A stretch of DNA of 64,000 nt, taken from NCBI GenBank assembly GCA_030144725.1, contig JASKMD010000003.1, positions 16,758,147 to 16,822,146 on the forward strand. The letters are read 5' to 3'. The DNA is from Haematococcus lacustris (lineage: Eukaryota; Chlorophyta; Chlorophyceae; Chlamydomonadales; Haematococcaceae). Position numbers and translations under genes: made by a program. The notes under the pieces are model-generated. The model was not told the DNA's origin and ran no database searches. It saw nothing but the letters and a program-made list of their open reading frames with translations. Below are positions 1 to 11,364 of this stretch, piece after piece; position 1 is the first letter of the stretch; each line of letters starts with the position of its first letter.

Positions 1-598
1 CGATGGCTTTAGCCCCGCGCGGCATGGCTTAAACGCGGACTCTAGTTACGACAGCAACCAGTAGTTGCTTCGATTGTTGTCGGCAGGGTGGTTGGGATCC
101 GCCGGCCACCCTCAAGACATCGCGCAGTGCAGGCGTGTTGTTGGTGCTCTACGCATAGGCGCTGCTGCCAGCCCGCGAGGTGAGGTGCACGCAGCAGTTG
201 CCACCTATCCTGCGCCAGCACAGGTTACCCGACGAACATCTGATGATGCAGGAGTTTCCGAGTACACCTCAGCACACGTAAATGGCTAATCCAAGCTTCA
301 GCTGCGGCTCCGCTGAGCAGGTAGGATTTTGCTGCAAGTCAGATAAATCCAGCCAAAACTCATAGAGATGTCTTATTTTTGTGCTGGCCGCACTTTCAAA
401 GACTACTCTACTCATATGCTCAGCTGTGACAGAAGAAGCAATATTACTCTCAAAGCTCAGTGAGCCTTAGCGTGTCAATTGCAGGTGCCCAAGCACCACA
501 TAAGTTTCCTGCCCACAGTACCTGCCAGCAGCCCACCCTAGCAGGCCCAGCTGCCTACCACCACCTCCCAGCCCCTCCTCACTGCCCTTTTGCTTGAC
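1..598. other. No gene recognised
   Basis: Short overlapping reading frames only; no domain, RNA gene or repeat could be supported here. Confidence 0.4.
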
Positions 599-2011
599 AT
601 GCCACGCGCCCCAAAACAAACTAGAGCAAACAGAGCCAACGGGGCAAAGGCTAAGGCTCGGCATGACAGACAGCAGGGGCTGGCCCTCATCATCTTCTGG
701 CCATGTGTCAGCCACCAGATTCACAACGCGTTGCACAAGGCAATGACAACATGGGGCAAGGCAGAGGGCTGGGGCAGACAGGGTTTGCAAGCGCAGCTAG
801 CCCTCAGCATTGAGCAGCTGTGCAGCCTCACCAAGAAGCACTGGGACCTGCTGGGGCTCAGTGTCCAGCACTGCGCCCAACCCAGCGAGCCCTCGCAGTC
901 TCGATGGGGCAGCTATGTAGATGCTTGCTCCTCCCTCACTCGCGTGCTCAAGCCGGTCACCGCTGCAGTCACAGGCATCATGCAGCGGCAGGGCAAGGCA
1001 GCACCAGCTTGGGCGGGAGACCTGTGCTCGCTGCTGTTAGACACAGATCTCATCTGCAAGCTCATGGTGGTGGCGGTTGTGGGCCAGCAGCTCGTCATGC
1101 CTGACCTCGGGTGGGTGGCCACAGAGGGCGGCATGCACGCCTTTGAGCTTGCACGGCATGTGGAGCAGCTGTTGGACAACCTTCTGGACGCCTCAACGCA
1201 GGACGCGGAGGAGCGCTTCCCATACATCTTCCAACATGCTCAGGGGCTCTTTGTCGCCCCAGCCCCTTCCGCCCATACAGCCGCTGGTTCCCTCCTCACA
1301 GCTGCTGCCTCTTGCCCCAACCACATGGCCTTGGAAGGCCCCCAACAATGGGCGGCTGCCAAGCCAAAGCTCGTTGTGCTCATCAACAAGCACATCCAGG
1401 TACTGTACGAGTACTTGTACGAACACAGCCAGCTATTCTTCCAACTCCCTCACTTGCTGGCAGCCATGGGCTCTTCAAACGCTTTGTACGCACAGAAGGC
1501 AGCTGAGCAGGTGCTGAAACAGCGGGGCATGAGGCTGCAAGAGTGGGACGTGCACCAGCAGCAAAAGCAACAGCAACAGCAGGGGGGGCGGCGGCAGGTA
1601 CCAAGCGGGCTGCAGTTTCTGCCATTCGACCCAGCCGTCTTTGACCCGTATGGCACGCTGCAGGATTTCCTTGACGACATCCTGGAGCTGGCAGCTGGCC
1701 AGCCTTGCAGTCTAGGCCTACGCATGGTAGACGGGAACGCCAAGATGGTGTTGAACGTGCCCACCCAGGCCCCCCTGCAGCAGCTGCGGCAGGCATTCCA
1801 GCAACACGCACGGGGTGCAGACTACAGCAATACCTCGGCCAAGGAGGCAACCCGGTTCACACGTGAGCAGCTCAGGGCCTACCTCCTTTACCACAAGGTG
1901 CCGCCCAGGGATCAGCCAGTCGGCAGCACCCTGGTGGCAGGCTGGCAGAAGGCCGTGCAGAAGCACATTGCTGAGCGTGGCAGCCCCACCGGGCATGGGG
2001 TGTTGCCATAG
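599..2011 (+). CDS. hAT-transposase-like single-exon ORF
   Basis: An open frame of about 470 codons, read from the first ATG at 599. The early segment CVSHQIHNALHKAM and the later SRWGSYVDACSSLTRVLKPV resemble the Cys/His and 'RW-S' segments in the catalytic core of hAT-type transposases. The C-terminal third is charged and contains a Gln-run near residue 320. I see no complete RNase-H triad, BED zinc finger or hAT dimerisation domain, so this looks like the central part of a transposase, or a gene derived from one. No intron is needed to read it. The function is inferred from these weak motifs only; a lineage-specific hypothetical protein is the alternative. Confidence 0.45.
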   Translation: MPRAPKQTRANRANGAKAKARHDRQQGLALIIFWPCVSHQIHNALHKAMTTWGKAEGWGRQGLQAQLALSIEQLCSLTKKHWDLLGLSVQHCAQPSEPSQSRWGSYVDACSSLTRVLKPVTAAVTGIMQRQGKAAPAWAGDLCSLLLDTDLICKLMVVAVVGQQLVMPDLGWVATEGGMHAFELARHVEQLLDNLLDASTQDAEERFPYIFQHAQGLFVAPAPSAHTAAGSLLTAAASCPNHMALEGPQQWAAAKPKLVVLINKHIQVLYEYLYEHSQLFFQLPHLLAAMGSSNALYAQKAAEQVLKQRGMRLQEWDVHQQQKQQQQQGGRRQVPSGLQFLPFDPAVFDPYGTLQDFLDDILELAAGQPCSLGLRMVDGNAKMVLNVPTQAPLQQLRQAFQQHARGADYSNTSAKEATRFTREQLRAYLLYHKVPPRDQPVGSTLVAGWQKAVQKHIAERGSPTGHGVLP

Positions 2012-3089
2012 GGCTCTGCTTTGTTGCCATGGGCGTGTAGCTAATGGACAAGAGACCAGGCCTAGCTATGGAGTGTGCAGATCTTGCCCTGCCATGGGGT
2101 GCAAGTATGGGGCTTTGTTGTGGCCATGAGGCAAGAGTTGCAGTTGCTCGGGAAGGGTGTTCTGCTACCACACCTGCAATGGGTGCTTGCAGTCCTACTA
2201 GATGTTTGCCTTTAGATACTTGTTGCTCATCTACTGTATACAGCCAGTGGGGTATGCACGTTGTGGCATGCACCTACGGCATGGATTGATGCTAAAGCAA
2301 AAACTGCTGTTCGTTAACAAACTCTAGTGCCAGGGGCCTTTGCTATGGAGTGTAGAGGCCTAGGGAGTGTAGAGGCCTAGGGAGTGCAGCAGGTCATGGC
2401 ACCGTGGACCGAAGCACATGTCTCGGTGGTGATGTCCCAAAACGATGTAGCGACACAACGAAGGCTTCGCACCTACGCATATGCTCTTGCTACAACGAAC
2501 AAAGCACATAACCAGGGGAACGAGCAGAAAAGGCTCAAGTATGAAGAGTCCCGCGGTCAGTTTGACTATCAGGCCACATAGTCTACTGTAACAAGAAGTG
2601 AAGGGTGCACGTAGTGTCTTGATGAACCGCTAGAGCATACAACCACTCCGTCTCTCGCTTGACAGCGCGAGCGACACAAATGACGAATGAAAGCTAATAG
2701 ATGTTAAGAAATATACGGCTGTTCAAGACGCAGCATCAGCAGTGGTGTGCGTGCGTTAAAGAAGCATTTCAGCTTCTTAGATTTCAAACTCGCGATACCG
2801 GCCATCGCAACACAAAGCGCGACTGCACACATACTTGTGTTTGCTTCATCACGGCGTCATTAAGAAGGTCGAGGGTGGAGGAGGCGTGCATGGTGATATC
2901 TGCCCACACAATTTAGGCCGGGTTCACGCCTAAGCAGTGCATCATATACAAAGTCATGGACGCTCAGGACAGCCGTAGCATGTAGCCAAGCGAGCCCTCT
3001 ATATACTGACGTGCTTCGTCGATCAATCCGCAAACTGTGCGAGAAATAAACCGCGTGAAACGGACACCCCCCCTTTTCAAGGGGGTTGG
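2012..3089. other. No gene recognised
   Basis: Contains a short tandem duplication of a TAGAGGCCTAGGGAGTG unit near 2355-2385 and small ORFs without recognisable content. Confidence 0.4.
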
Positions 3090-4092
3090 GAGGCCCTGAC
3101 CCTGGGTCAGCTGTGACACGTCCTGAGGAAATTCAAATATTTTTCGCATATCACGTACAGGCCATCCCAACATGTAAGACTTACACCGTTCGGCTCAGCG
3201 AGCTGCCGTTAGCCCCCTGCCGGATGTCCAACCTCGCAGCCCGCCAAGCATCTGCACCAAGTGAAGCCTTATGAACAGTCCAGTCGCCAGAGTGCGGTAT
3301 GATATACCCAGGGCACATCGCAAAGCTTGAAACCGCTCAAGTGCTGACTTGTTTGCCCCTTGCGAGTGGAACGGCCGACGATGCAGGTAAGAACATTGGC
3401 GTCTCTTCCGTTGCGTAGCTGCAAACTTGAGCGCGTGAGGCTCATTAAGCGAGGACCCGACTGCATCTATGCAGGGTTGCTTCAAACCCGGCCATCGCTT
3501 TGGCCAGGGCGACTCCTGAGCTGAACTACACCTTTAGGCTTGTTATGGCAGAAGGTATGTACTGAAACTAGTTGCAGCACAATGCACACAGTGGGTGGAG
3601 AATGGCAGGGAATGTCATTCATCACACACTATGTGGCGTCAAGGGGCACGGACGTGAAATCTAGCTACGAAACTGATAGGGGGTGTTGACAATGATCACA
3701 GCAATGCCCTGTCTTCAATCGATTTTGCTCTAAAAATGTATGTAGTTACGGCAGGGTTATAACCAAAGACGGCAATGCCGTGAACTATGTCATTGCCCAA
3801 CAACTCACAACATGCAAAACTTCCTATGTACACCGTGCAATTACTCGCCAACGATATCACATCACAACAAGGGCAGGATGTGTAGCCGGAGGGCGCGCTT
3901 TTGCTACAGGTTTGAACACCGTCCATATGTGTTCTTTGTGTCGGTTGAGTCAAGTGCATCAAGCAACCCACCAACTGTCCTTGCTGGCGGACCCTTGCCC
4001 ACCATTCCCCATAATTTCCTCAGTTGATGTAGGTTGAGCTTCAGTGTGTTTTGAGGCAATAGCTGTATCATGGAACGGTACATGGCGATGGC

Positions 4093-4794
4093 TTAAAGTT
4101 GTTGTGTTGCCATCCTTGCCCGATTGTTGGCTTGCTCCTTTGCAGCCAGTTGGTGCTCCTCAGCCGTGGCCTTGCACCGCTGACGTGTCTTAGCTGAGGC
4201 AAACCTCATGGTAATGGACAACTCCGCGGCCGCACGCTTATGTCTTCGTTGTTGCTCTTGTAGCATGTGCGTATTGACAGCTTGTGCTCCCGCATTGGTG
4301 ATATTCCCGCATTGGTGATGGGCACTGGACGATACACTCGAGCTAGATGCTACAGTGAACTCCATTGGATCAGGAGCCATTGCAGCCATTGGAGCAAGAG
4401 CGTCAACGGCAGCCATTGGAGCAGCAACCAATGGAGCAGTATGGGCAGGCTGGTGGGCCATGGCTGCATGACGCATTCGAGCAGCAGCAGTGATACGAGC
4501 ATGGTTCCTCGTTGGTGAACGAGCAAGGACAGCAGATGCAAGACGAGAACGAAGCGCGGCTGTGTTACAGGATTGTACAGGTTGTAGGAGGAGGTGAGGC
4601 CTGGGGTGGCTGGGTAGGAGGCTTGGCTGGGAGGCACAAGAGCTTGTTGTAGGTTCTGGGAGGTGGTGGAGGGTAGTGGGTGGGGTGGGGGCTGTTTGAG
4701 GCTGATGGGGTTGTGAAGACAGGTCGGCACCGGCCTCGGTGGGCACACTGTGAACAAATGCAACACAAGTTCCATGTGTTGCATGCTTAGTCAT
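4093..4794 (-). CDS. Hypothetical protein inside inverted element
   Basis: A 233-codon frame. The N-terminal half is Pro/Ser/Thr-rich; the middle is Ala/Met/Pro-rich; the last ~55 residues are Arg/Lys/Gln/Ala-rich and probably helical (for example EQQRRHKRAAAEL). No family is recognised. It lies between the inverted arms and is probably element-borne. It could also be a chance frame in GC-rich DNA. Confidence 0.25.
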   Translation of the reverse strand: MTKHATHGTCVAFVHSVPTEAGADLSSQPHQPQTAPTPPTTLHHLPEPTTSSCASQPSLLPSHPRPHLLLQPVQSCNTAALRSRLASAVLARSPTRNHARITAAARMRHAAMAHQPAHTAPLVAAPMAAVDALAPMAAMAPDPMEFTVASSSSVSSSAHHQCGNITNAGAQAVNTHMLQEQQRRHKRAAAELSITMRFASAKTRQRCKATAEEHQLAAKEQANNRARMATQQL

Positions 4795-5652
4795 GTAATA
4801 CTATGTGATGTAATGCAATGCTTAGTAATGTAATGCGTAGTTGCATGCTCAGGAATGGTTTGCAGATGCCGTTGGTTTGTTGGTCTGACTATGGTGTAAA
4901 ACATGGAATGGAAGTCTCTTCTCCACGTACCTTCCATGAGCTGATGGGATGTAACGGTCAGGTGCAGCACCACCCCATCGCGTAGTACTTCCCAGACAGT
5001 GTCTATCCCATCCTCATTGGGTGCCATGTACCTGCATGTACCTGCATTGTGCACATAGGGAATGTTGCATGTAGTAAGTTGTTGGGCGATGACATAATCA
5101 ACGACATTGCGGTGTTCCCATTGAAACTGTGCCGAAATTACATACATTTTTAGAGCAAAATCATTTCATGACAGGGCATTGCTATGACCGTTGTCAACCC
5201 TCACTATTAGTTTCATACCTAGATATCACGTCCGTGCCTCTTGACGCCACATAGTGTGTGTTGTGATGTGATGCCCTGTCAATGTGCACTCGCTGTGTGC
5301 ATTGTGCTGCAATTGGTTTCAATGCATACCTGATGTCAAAAGAGCAGTAGGGTGTAGTTTCAGCGCAGAAGTCGCCCTGGCCGGAGAGATGGCCAGGTTT
5401 GCAGCTACCCTGCATGGTCGCAGTCGCGTCCACGAATAGTGAGCCACACGCGCTCATTGTCGCAGCTACGCAATGGAGCAAGTGCGAAATGTCCTTACTG
5501 GCAGCTAGCCCAGCAGGACGGCCGACGACATGTATTCGCCTAAAGTTCGCGACATGAGCAACGACCGATATGGGGCAATACACAGCAATTGTGGCCTTGC
5601 AGCTATGACCCAAACAAGTTTGGCATTCAGGTGTCGACTTTGGCGGGCGCAA
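4791..5652 (-). pseudogene. Unrecognised protein remnant in right arm
   Basis: Two consecutive minus-strand frames (5194-5652, then 4791-5147) read like pieces of one protein: a Cys-containing start (PECQTCLGHSC), a segment IHVVGRPAGLAASKDISHLL and, after the break, VVDYVIAQQLTTC. The left arm encodes degraded versions of the same peptides, for example YVIAQQLTTC at 3780-3830 on the plus strand. Similar protein content in both arms argues for element-encoded coding sequence. I do not recognise the family. Confidence 0.35.
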
Positions 5653-6000
5653 GGAATAATGGGTGCACAGCCCTGACTAGACCTCTACAGCAAGCGGGTG
5701 CAAAAATCGCGGCACGCGGTGGTCTGGTTGGCCCATGCTGGCCCGTTTGTATATTTTCTCAGGTGTGTCACAGCTGACCCTGGGCAGCAATCCAGGTGAT
5801 AACAACATCATACTTACGGCGTGAGCATGGCTTCTTTGAGTGTATGTGCAGCCAGCAGTTCATGCATGGCAACAGCGGCATCAGTGCAGCCATAAACCTG
5901 GCAGAATGTCTATGTCGAAGAGCAACCGGTCGCCTTAGCCATGTTGCGTGATGAGTGGCGGTGACAGAGTTCTCCATGACAGACTGGGCGTTGTCAGGAA

Positions 6001-6024
6001 GTCCGCCCGGGAATCGAACCCGGC
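6001..6024 (-). pseudogene. tRNA T-arm remnant
   Basis: On the minus strand CCGGGTTCGATTCCCGG forms a perfect 5-bp T-stem with the TTCGATT loop and is followed by GCGGAC. No D-arm, A box or matching 5' acceptor strand is found within 80 nt upstream; a GATCTGAGGCCGGG motif is instead duplicated there. It is best read as a tRNA or tRNA-derived SINE fragment. Confidence 0.4.
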
Positions 6025-6861
6025 CTCAGATCACCTCACCACATCACACCCGGCCTCAGATCACCTCACTGCCAGCTGTCAAACCCTGTGAGGCATCCAC
6101 AGCATCCCCAGCTCAGGCGCCCCCAACATGGGGTTGGTAATATGCATCCTCACAACAGCCAAGCACCTGTGGAGGTCAGCAGGTTTGGTTGCATGTGTTG
6201 ACATTGTATGCAAAACGCACTAAGAAACAGCACCCCGTGCTGACCTGAGATGTATTCGCGAGTTGCCCAGTCCAACGGCAGCCTCCGGCGGAAATGCCTC
6301 CGGCCACCAATCCACCTCTCCTGTTGCGACACGCATATAAACAGATGGAGAATGACATTGCGAAGCTAATCAAGTCGTCGAGACAATGCAGTACAATCGA
6401 CTAAAGAGGGCTTAACCTGCTAGCGACACCGTTGTGAGATGTAGAGCCCAATGGTGGAAGAATTACATGCAGCGGATCAAAGACGGTGCCAAAAAGTGAA
6501 TTGCGGGGCCAATGGCGGGGGTGACCAGTACGACACCCTTTCGGAAGCTGTCTATGAGTATGTAGTCACATACGCAGCAATTACTGCTTGAATAGCACTA
6601 GGTGGCACCAGGTCCTTGTTTGTCACGCGAGAAGAAGACAGTTTTAATACTTCTTTCTGGCATGACCTCTGACAATTTCCCCCGCGCCGATCCCGCCTCG
6701 AATGTTTACCGACTAGGGGGATCGACGCTCACTATCATCGATCCAAAGTCACTATGAGGTAAGCTGTCGATTCGATGGGGGGATCGATTTGTGTGAATTC
6801 GAGGCATGTTCGAGTCGGCTTTATTCATCGATCCGATAATGGCATGCTGCAGGCATGTGCA

Positions 6862-7460
6862 CTTAGGCCGCCCCAACATGGGGTTAGTAATGTTTATGCA
6901 ACTACTCTCTGAATACCGCATCGTTTTCGGTAGCGTTTATCACATTGGCATTTGCGGTTTAGTACGCGTAATCTGACCATCAGCGCTAGCCATTGGAGTC
7001 TCTGCTCGCGTACTGCCACATGTGCCCGCGAACAAATCACATCGGCGAGACGGGTCTCCTTGGCACGGTGAGCCACATCGCTGAGACCCCATCTACCTAG
7101 CGTAGTGAGCTGATTGTGCACAAACGGAATGTCCGGCCAACACCCAACGCGATGTCTGCTTGGCGTGCAGGGCACCTTGACGGGGTGATTGAAACATCTG
7201 GGCGTATTCGCTTTCACCGAATACACCATTTGGGTCGGCGCACACTAAGGTATCACCGGCTTACACCCCCCCCTCCTCCACTGTGTCCTTCACTGTCTTG
7301 CACCCGCTGCACCCATAGAAAAAGCGATACGTAATGTTTGTTCTTTACCCATTGGCGCATCTAGTGAAACAAACCGCACAACAAACAGCCCAGGCCTCGT
7401 TCAGTTTGACAGCTTCAAAGTTACATCATGTTCACTAGGCAGGTTCTAGGCCACGGCATG
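6862..7460 (+). repeat. Diverged direct repeat, copy A
   Basis: Matches 8803-9405 in the same orientation, from CCCCAACATGGGGTTRG through CCCGCGAACAAATCACA, a poly-C run and GCGCATCT...AAACAAACCGCACAACAAACAG. Substitutions and small indels are frequent. The pair brackets about 1.3 kb containing the Pro-coding minisatellite. An LTR-like arrangement is possible, but the termini lack TG...CA and no reverse-transcriptase motif is visible. Confidence 0.7.
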
Positions 7461-8309
7461 CAACAACCCACCATGCCCGCCCCCCCTCCACCCATCATTG
7501 CAGGAGCCCACCTCATTGCAGGAGCCCACCCCTCCCAACCCATTCCCTCCCAGCCCAACCCTCCCAACCCACCCCCTCCCAGCCTACCCCCTCCCAGCCC
7601 AACCCCTCCCAGCCCAACCCCTCCCAGCCCACCCACTCCCAGCCCAGCCCAACCCTCCCAACCCACCCCCTCCCAGCCTACCCCCTCCCAGCCCAACCCC
7701 TCCCAGCCCAACCCCTCCCAGCCCACCCACTCCCAGCCCAGCCCAACCCTCCCAACCCACCCCCTCCCAGCCTACCCCCTCCCAGCCCAACCCCTCCCAG
7801 CCCAACCCCTCCCGGCCCACCCCTCCCAGCCCACCCCCTCCCAGCCGACCCATCCCTTGCTCGCTGCCTGCTCCCCCTTCCCACCCCCCCGCCCCCTTTT
7901 AGCCCTAGCCACCACCATGGGGGGTAAAAGGCCCAGCAAGAAGAAGCGTCAACAGCTGCAAAAGCTGAACGCCTCACCCAAGGCAGGGTTTAAGTGCACG
8001 CTGCAGCTGCCTAAGCTTCGCACTGCGGTGCGGCTGGAGGAGGTGGCTACAGCCGTAGCCAGGGCACCAGCCACAGCCGCACGCAAAGCCACAGCAGCTG
8101 CTTGCAGTGTTGGGGTGGTTGTGGTGAATGTGGGGGACAGCAGGCCAGCAGCGGGTGGCAGCAGCAGCAACAACAGCAGGGTGCAACAGAGCTGTGCCAG
8201 CTGGTGTGCCCCCCCCACAGCCCCACCCGCCCCTACAGCCACCCCCACAGCAGCCACCCCAGCAGCAGGGCTGGAGCTCGTGGGGCGAAGGGCCGCCTGC
8301 ATCACCTGA
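7428..8309 (+). CDS. Pro-rich repeat ORF (low support)
   Basis: An open frame of 294 codons. Residues ~35-140 are iterations of [10 protein letters not shown] encoded by the minisatellite. The last half starts with a Lys-rich patch ([14 protein letters not shown]) and becomes Ala/Ser-rich. It lies between two direct repeats and has no recognisable domain. Long frames arise easily in this repeat (frames are also open on the other strand), so coding is doubtful. Confidence 0.25.
   Translation: MFTRQVLGHGMQQPTMPAPPPPIIAGAHLIAGAHPSQPIPSQPNPPNPPPPSLPPPSPTPPSPTPPSPPTPSPAQPSQPTPSQPTPSQPNPSQPNPSQPTHSQPSPTLPTHPLPAYPLPAQPLPAQPLPAHPSQPTPSQPTHPLLAACSPFPPPRPLLALATTMGGKRPSKKKRQQLQKLNASPKAGFKCTLQLPKLRTAVRLEEVATAVARAPATAARKATAAACSVGVVVVNVGDSRPAAGGSSSNNSRVQQSCASWCAPPTAPPAPTATPTAATPAAGLELVGRRAACIT
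7530..7850 (+). repeat. Pro-coding minisatellite with 94-bp higher-order unit
   Basis: A CTCCCAGCCCAACCC-like ~15-bp unit is reiterated. A higher-order block beginning CTCCCAACCCACC recurs at 7561, 7655 and 7749, a period of 94 bp. Confidence 0.85.
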
Positions 8310-8544
8310 TTTCGGCCACATGTATCAGTTGGCACTAGCTGCAATCGCCACCGAGGGCAGGGTGCTCTGGCTCAAGCGCCAGCTCCTGGCTGCACGCTCC
8401 GCAAACGTACCACACCTGCTGGGTTGGGGCAGCCCAAGACAGCTGCCAAGCGCAAGCGGTGACACAGTTGCGCAAGCGATACATAGTTAATCACAGGTTG
8501 TAGTGGCCACCTCTCCCAACCGCACCTGCCAACTGCCTCCGTGC

Positions 8545-8815
8545 CACATTCACGCAACCGTTTTCCACTCCGACTGTTGCTGCCGACGCGCATGCTCGCG
8601 TAGAGCAGCCTGAGCGCGCGGGCGGTCGTAGCGATGACTTCATGCTCCGCTACGGCTCAAATTTGAATCACTAACTTTGACGCTTTGCTGTGCACGGCCT
8701 ACTCTGTGTTTCATTATTCTGGATGGGTGAAAGGTAGCTGTTTGGGTTGGCTACATTGTGAATCATCTGGCATAATATTTGGTGCAGTGGGTGCAAAGTT
8801 ACAGTCGGGCGGCCC
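8545..8815 (+). repeat. Repeat copy matching 9715-9929 plus 11357-11420
   Basis: Shares GACTGTTGCTGCCGACGCG, GGGCGGTCGTAGCGATGACT and GGATGGGTGAAMGGTAGCTG with 9715-9929. It then continues without interruption through CTACATTG (8751-8758) into sequence that in the other copy lies beyond the hAT element. It is therefore a natural paralogous empty site for that insertion. Confidence 0.85.
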
Positions 8816-9405
8816 CAACATGGGGTTGGCAATGTTCATGCAAATACTCTCTCAATTCTGCACCGTTTTCAATACCGTTTATCACATTGAGCTCTGCAAA
8901 GCAATGCGCGTCATTTGACCATCAGCGCACGACATTGGAGTCTTTGCTCGCGTACTGCCACATGTGCCCGCGAACAAATCACAGCGGCGAGACGGGTCTC
9001 TCTTAGACGGTGAGCCGCATCCCTGTGACCCCATCTACCTAGCGTAGTGAGCTGGTTGTGCACAAATGGAATGTCCGGCTGACACCCAACGCGATGCCTG
9101 CCGGGCGTGCAGGGCACCTTGACGGGGTGTCTGGAACATATAAATATACTCGCTTCCGCCAAATACACCAATTGGGTCGGCGCACACTAAGGTATCACCG
9201 GGTTACACCCCCCCCCCCTCCTCCACTGTGTCCTCCACTGTGTTGCACCCGCTGCACCCACAAGAAAATGGCTATATTTTATTTGTTCTTGACCCATTAG
9301 CGCATCTGTTGAAACAAACCGCACAACAAACAGCTTAGGCCTCTATCTGTTTGACAGCTTTGAAGTTACATCATCTTCTCCAAGCGGAATCAGGGCCACG
9401 GGGCT
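8803..9405 (+). repeat. Diverged direct repeat, copy B
   Basis: Partner of 6862-7460. It carries the same landmarks, including the poly-C run near 9210 and AAACAAACCGCACAACAAACAG near 9312. Confidence 0.7.
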
Positions 9406-9921
9406 GTGGGGTGGCAGTTGAGCTATGAAACTTTGCACGCAGGTGGATGGCATGCAGGGGAGTGTAACTCTCGGAGGAGCCGAGTCCAAATTCGGTCATG
9501 GTGTGGAGTTGTGTGTCTGACTGCATGGCCCTGGTCATGAGATCGGCTAAGGGAGTTGGGGGTCACCGACCAAAGTGAGCTTTTGGCTTATCTGAGTATG
9601 AGCGTTTGCAACACTGTCTAAAAGGAGCTTAACCTAGTAAGTAGCATGATGTAAATCCAAATGGTCGAGCTGTGGCATTGCCCTCTAGGTATGGGGGGGA
9701 GGTGGGCCCGGTGCCACAATCCCGTAATCGTTCTCCGATCCGACTGTTGCTGCCGACGCGCATGCTCGCGTAGAGCAGCCAAAGCGGCGCGGGCGGTCGT
9801 AGCGATGACTGCATGCCCCGCAACGGCTTGAATTTGAATCACCAACTTTGATGCTTTGCTGTGCACGACCTATTGCGTGCATAATAAGTCTGGATGGGTG
9901 AACGGTAGCTGGCAGGGTTGG

Positions 9922-9944
9922 CTACATTGCAGTGTTTTTTTTTT
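9922..9944 (+). repeat. hAT left target duplication and TIR
   Basis: CTACATTG (9922-9929) is the left copy of the 8-bp target duplication. CAGTG followed by ten T (9930-9944) is the left TIR. Confidence 0.9.
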
Positions 9945-11356
9945 CATTTGGCCTCTTTCCAATTTCATAGCACAAAGTGTCATGGCTCAGATTGGGACTG
10001 TCATGTTCATAGCGCGACCCTACTGGGCCCCATAGCGCACAACAAAAATAAATGCAATTGGCCCAATCAAAGGCGGGTAGCGCCCACGCACAGCAGCGTT
10101 ATCCAGCCACTTGCTAATGGCACGCTCATCTGGTAATGTGTCCAAATCAGCCTGTTGCGGGTGTCATCCTTGAGGTAAGCCATGGCTGAGAACATGCGCT
10201 CCTCCTCCACTGAGCCTGGTGTCATGACCAGAGCAAGCTCTGCCAGCTTGATGTACTCCAAGATGTGAGCCTTGGTGATGGGTTGGCCAGCCAGGTAGCG
10301 CCACAGCGTGGTGGGCTCCTTGGCTGGGTTGGCTGCTGCTGAGCTTAGCACGGTGTTCAGCTTGGCAGCGCATGACTTCCACAAATGTTGATTGCTGGGC
10401 AGATAGCTTTAGCTGGTCCAACAAGGCTGGCGCCAATTGGCCGTGAGCCAGGGTCGCGTCCATGCAGTACTGGGCCTTGACAATGGCCAGGCGCTCAAGG
10501 AAGTCTTCATCGCTGGGCTGCTTGTCCCAGTAGTGGGCGTACACAACAGCCAGTCCTTTGGCATGCTCCGGTGGGAGGAAGCGGTTGTGTAGGTCACGTA
10601 CCACAGCATCTGCTATTGCTGCCAGCTCCTGCTTGGCACTGTCGACATGCTGCTGGAACTCACAAGCTGGCACTAAAGCAGCCCGGCGCCCTTTTGGGGG
10701 GATGGCGTACAGCTGCACCGGCTCACTGCCTAGCTCACTGCCTTCCTCCTCCTCCTCCTCATTCTCACCAAATGTTGTCTCCATGTCTGCTGCTGCCTGC
10801 CTGCTGCCTACCTCCTCCTCATCCTCACTGTCACTGTCAGCCTCATCTGATTGCACTATCATACTGCCACTCCCATGCGGCTGCAATGCCAAATGGCCAG
10901 AGCCGTTGTACACCAGGCAGCTGCCAGGTCCTGCCACATTGGTCCTGCCACCAGCCCAGGTCAGCACCAGGTGGTGGTATGCAAGTTGCAGTTGTTGCAG
11001 CGTTCGCAGCGCGCCTTGTACTGGTTTGAGGCATCGAGCCCTTGGTTTGTAAGCCACAGTGGGCGATTGCCAGTGAGCCAGCTGTCCTGAAACCTGTTGC
11101 TGTTACCGTGTGCCCTGGCTTGTAAGTAGGCACCATCGCTATACCCTCGGCGGGCACGGCCCTCAGCCATCGGGACTGCGGCGCTTATCCAAATTGCGGC
11201 TCCTAGCCGAGCTGCGGCTGCAGTACAAAGTTCACTTTTTATAACGCGATGCGCTATAGCGCAGTCCGCAAGGGGTCCATTCCATAGCGCACGGAGCCCT
11301 CTGAAATGTCGCTTTTTATAGCGATCGCTATATATAGCGTTAAAAAAAAAACACTG
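9930..11356 (-). mobile_element. Internally deleted hAT transposon
   Basis: A 1427-bp element with perfect 15-bp terminal inverted repeats (CAGTG plus T10 at the left, the exact reverse complement at 11342-11356). It is flanked by identical 8-bp duplications CTACATTG (9922-9929 and 11357-11364), the hallmark length of hAT elements. CATAGCGC-type subterminal motifs occur near both ends (10008, 10031, 11255, 11283) and could be transposase-binding sites. It encodes the N-terminal zinc-finger-like piece and the C-terminal dimerisation domain of a hAT transposase on the minus strand, but not the catalytic middle. The copy is presumably non-autonomous. It inserted into a repeat whose uninterrupted relative is at 8545-8815. 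Confidence 0.93.
10067..11171 (-). pseudogene. hAT transposase remnant
   Basis: The minus-strand reading begins near 11171 (MAEGRARRGYSDG) and includes a Cys cluster CERCNNCNLH typical of an N-terminal metal-binding domain. A stop and frame changes follow, then an acidic stretch around 10750-10850. The 3' part encodes FLPPEHAKGLAVVYAHYW. After another frameshift comes the hAT C-terminal dimerisation signature LAELALVMTPGSVEEERMFS..LKDDTRNRL. The RNase-H-like catalytic region is absent, so the protein cannot be active. Known biology: the hATC domain mediates transposase oligomerisation. Confidence 0.85.
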
Positions 11357-11364
11357 CTACATTG
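11342..11364 (+). repeat. hAT right TIR and target duplication
   Basis: A10 plus CACTG (11342-11356) is the exact inverse of the left terminus. CTACATTG (11357-11364) is the second copy of the target duplication. Confidence 0.9.

Larger units (their letters stand above)
3090..5790. repeat. Element with long diverged inverted arms
   Basis: The segment 3090-3850 read forward matches 5030-5790 read on the minus strand, with scattered mismatches and indels. Anchors are CCCTGGGTCAGCTGTGACAC at 3100 against 5782, GGCCAGGGCGACTYCTG near 3500 against 5380, ACTATGTGGCGTCAAG near 3630 against 5250, and ATGTATGTA near 3735 against 5145. The inner 1.2 kb is not repeated. The arms themselves carry protein-like frames on the minus strand (4791-5652), so this may be two related element copies in head-to-head orientation rather than a classical TIR transposon. 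No target duplication was identified. Confidence 0.65.

Noticed and set aside
7421..7977. Minus-strand Gly/Trp-rich frames (GWEGLGWEG)
   Set aside because: Antisense reading of the Pro-coding minisatellite.
6862..9405. LTR retrotransposon with the two direct repeats as LTRs
   Set aside because: Repeats are strongly diverged, lack TG...CA ends, and no gag-pol motif lies between them.
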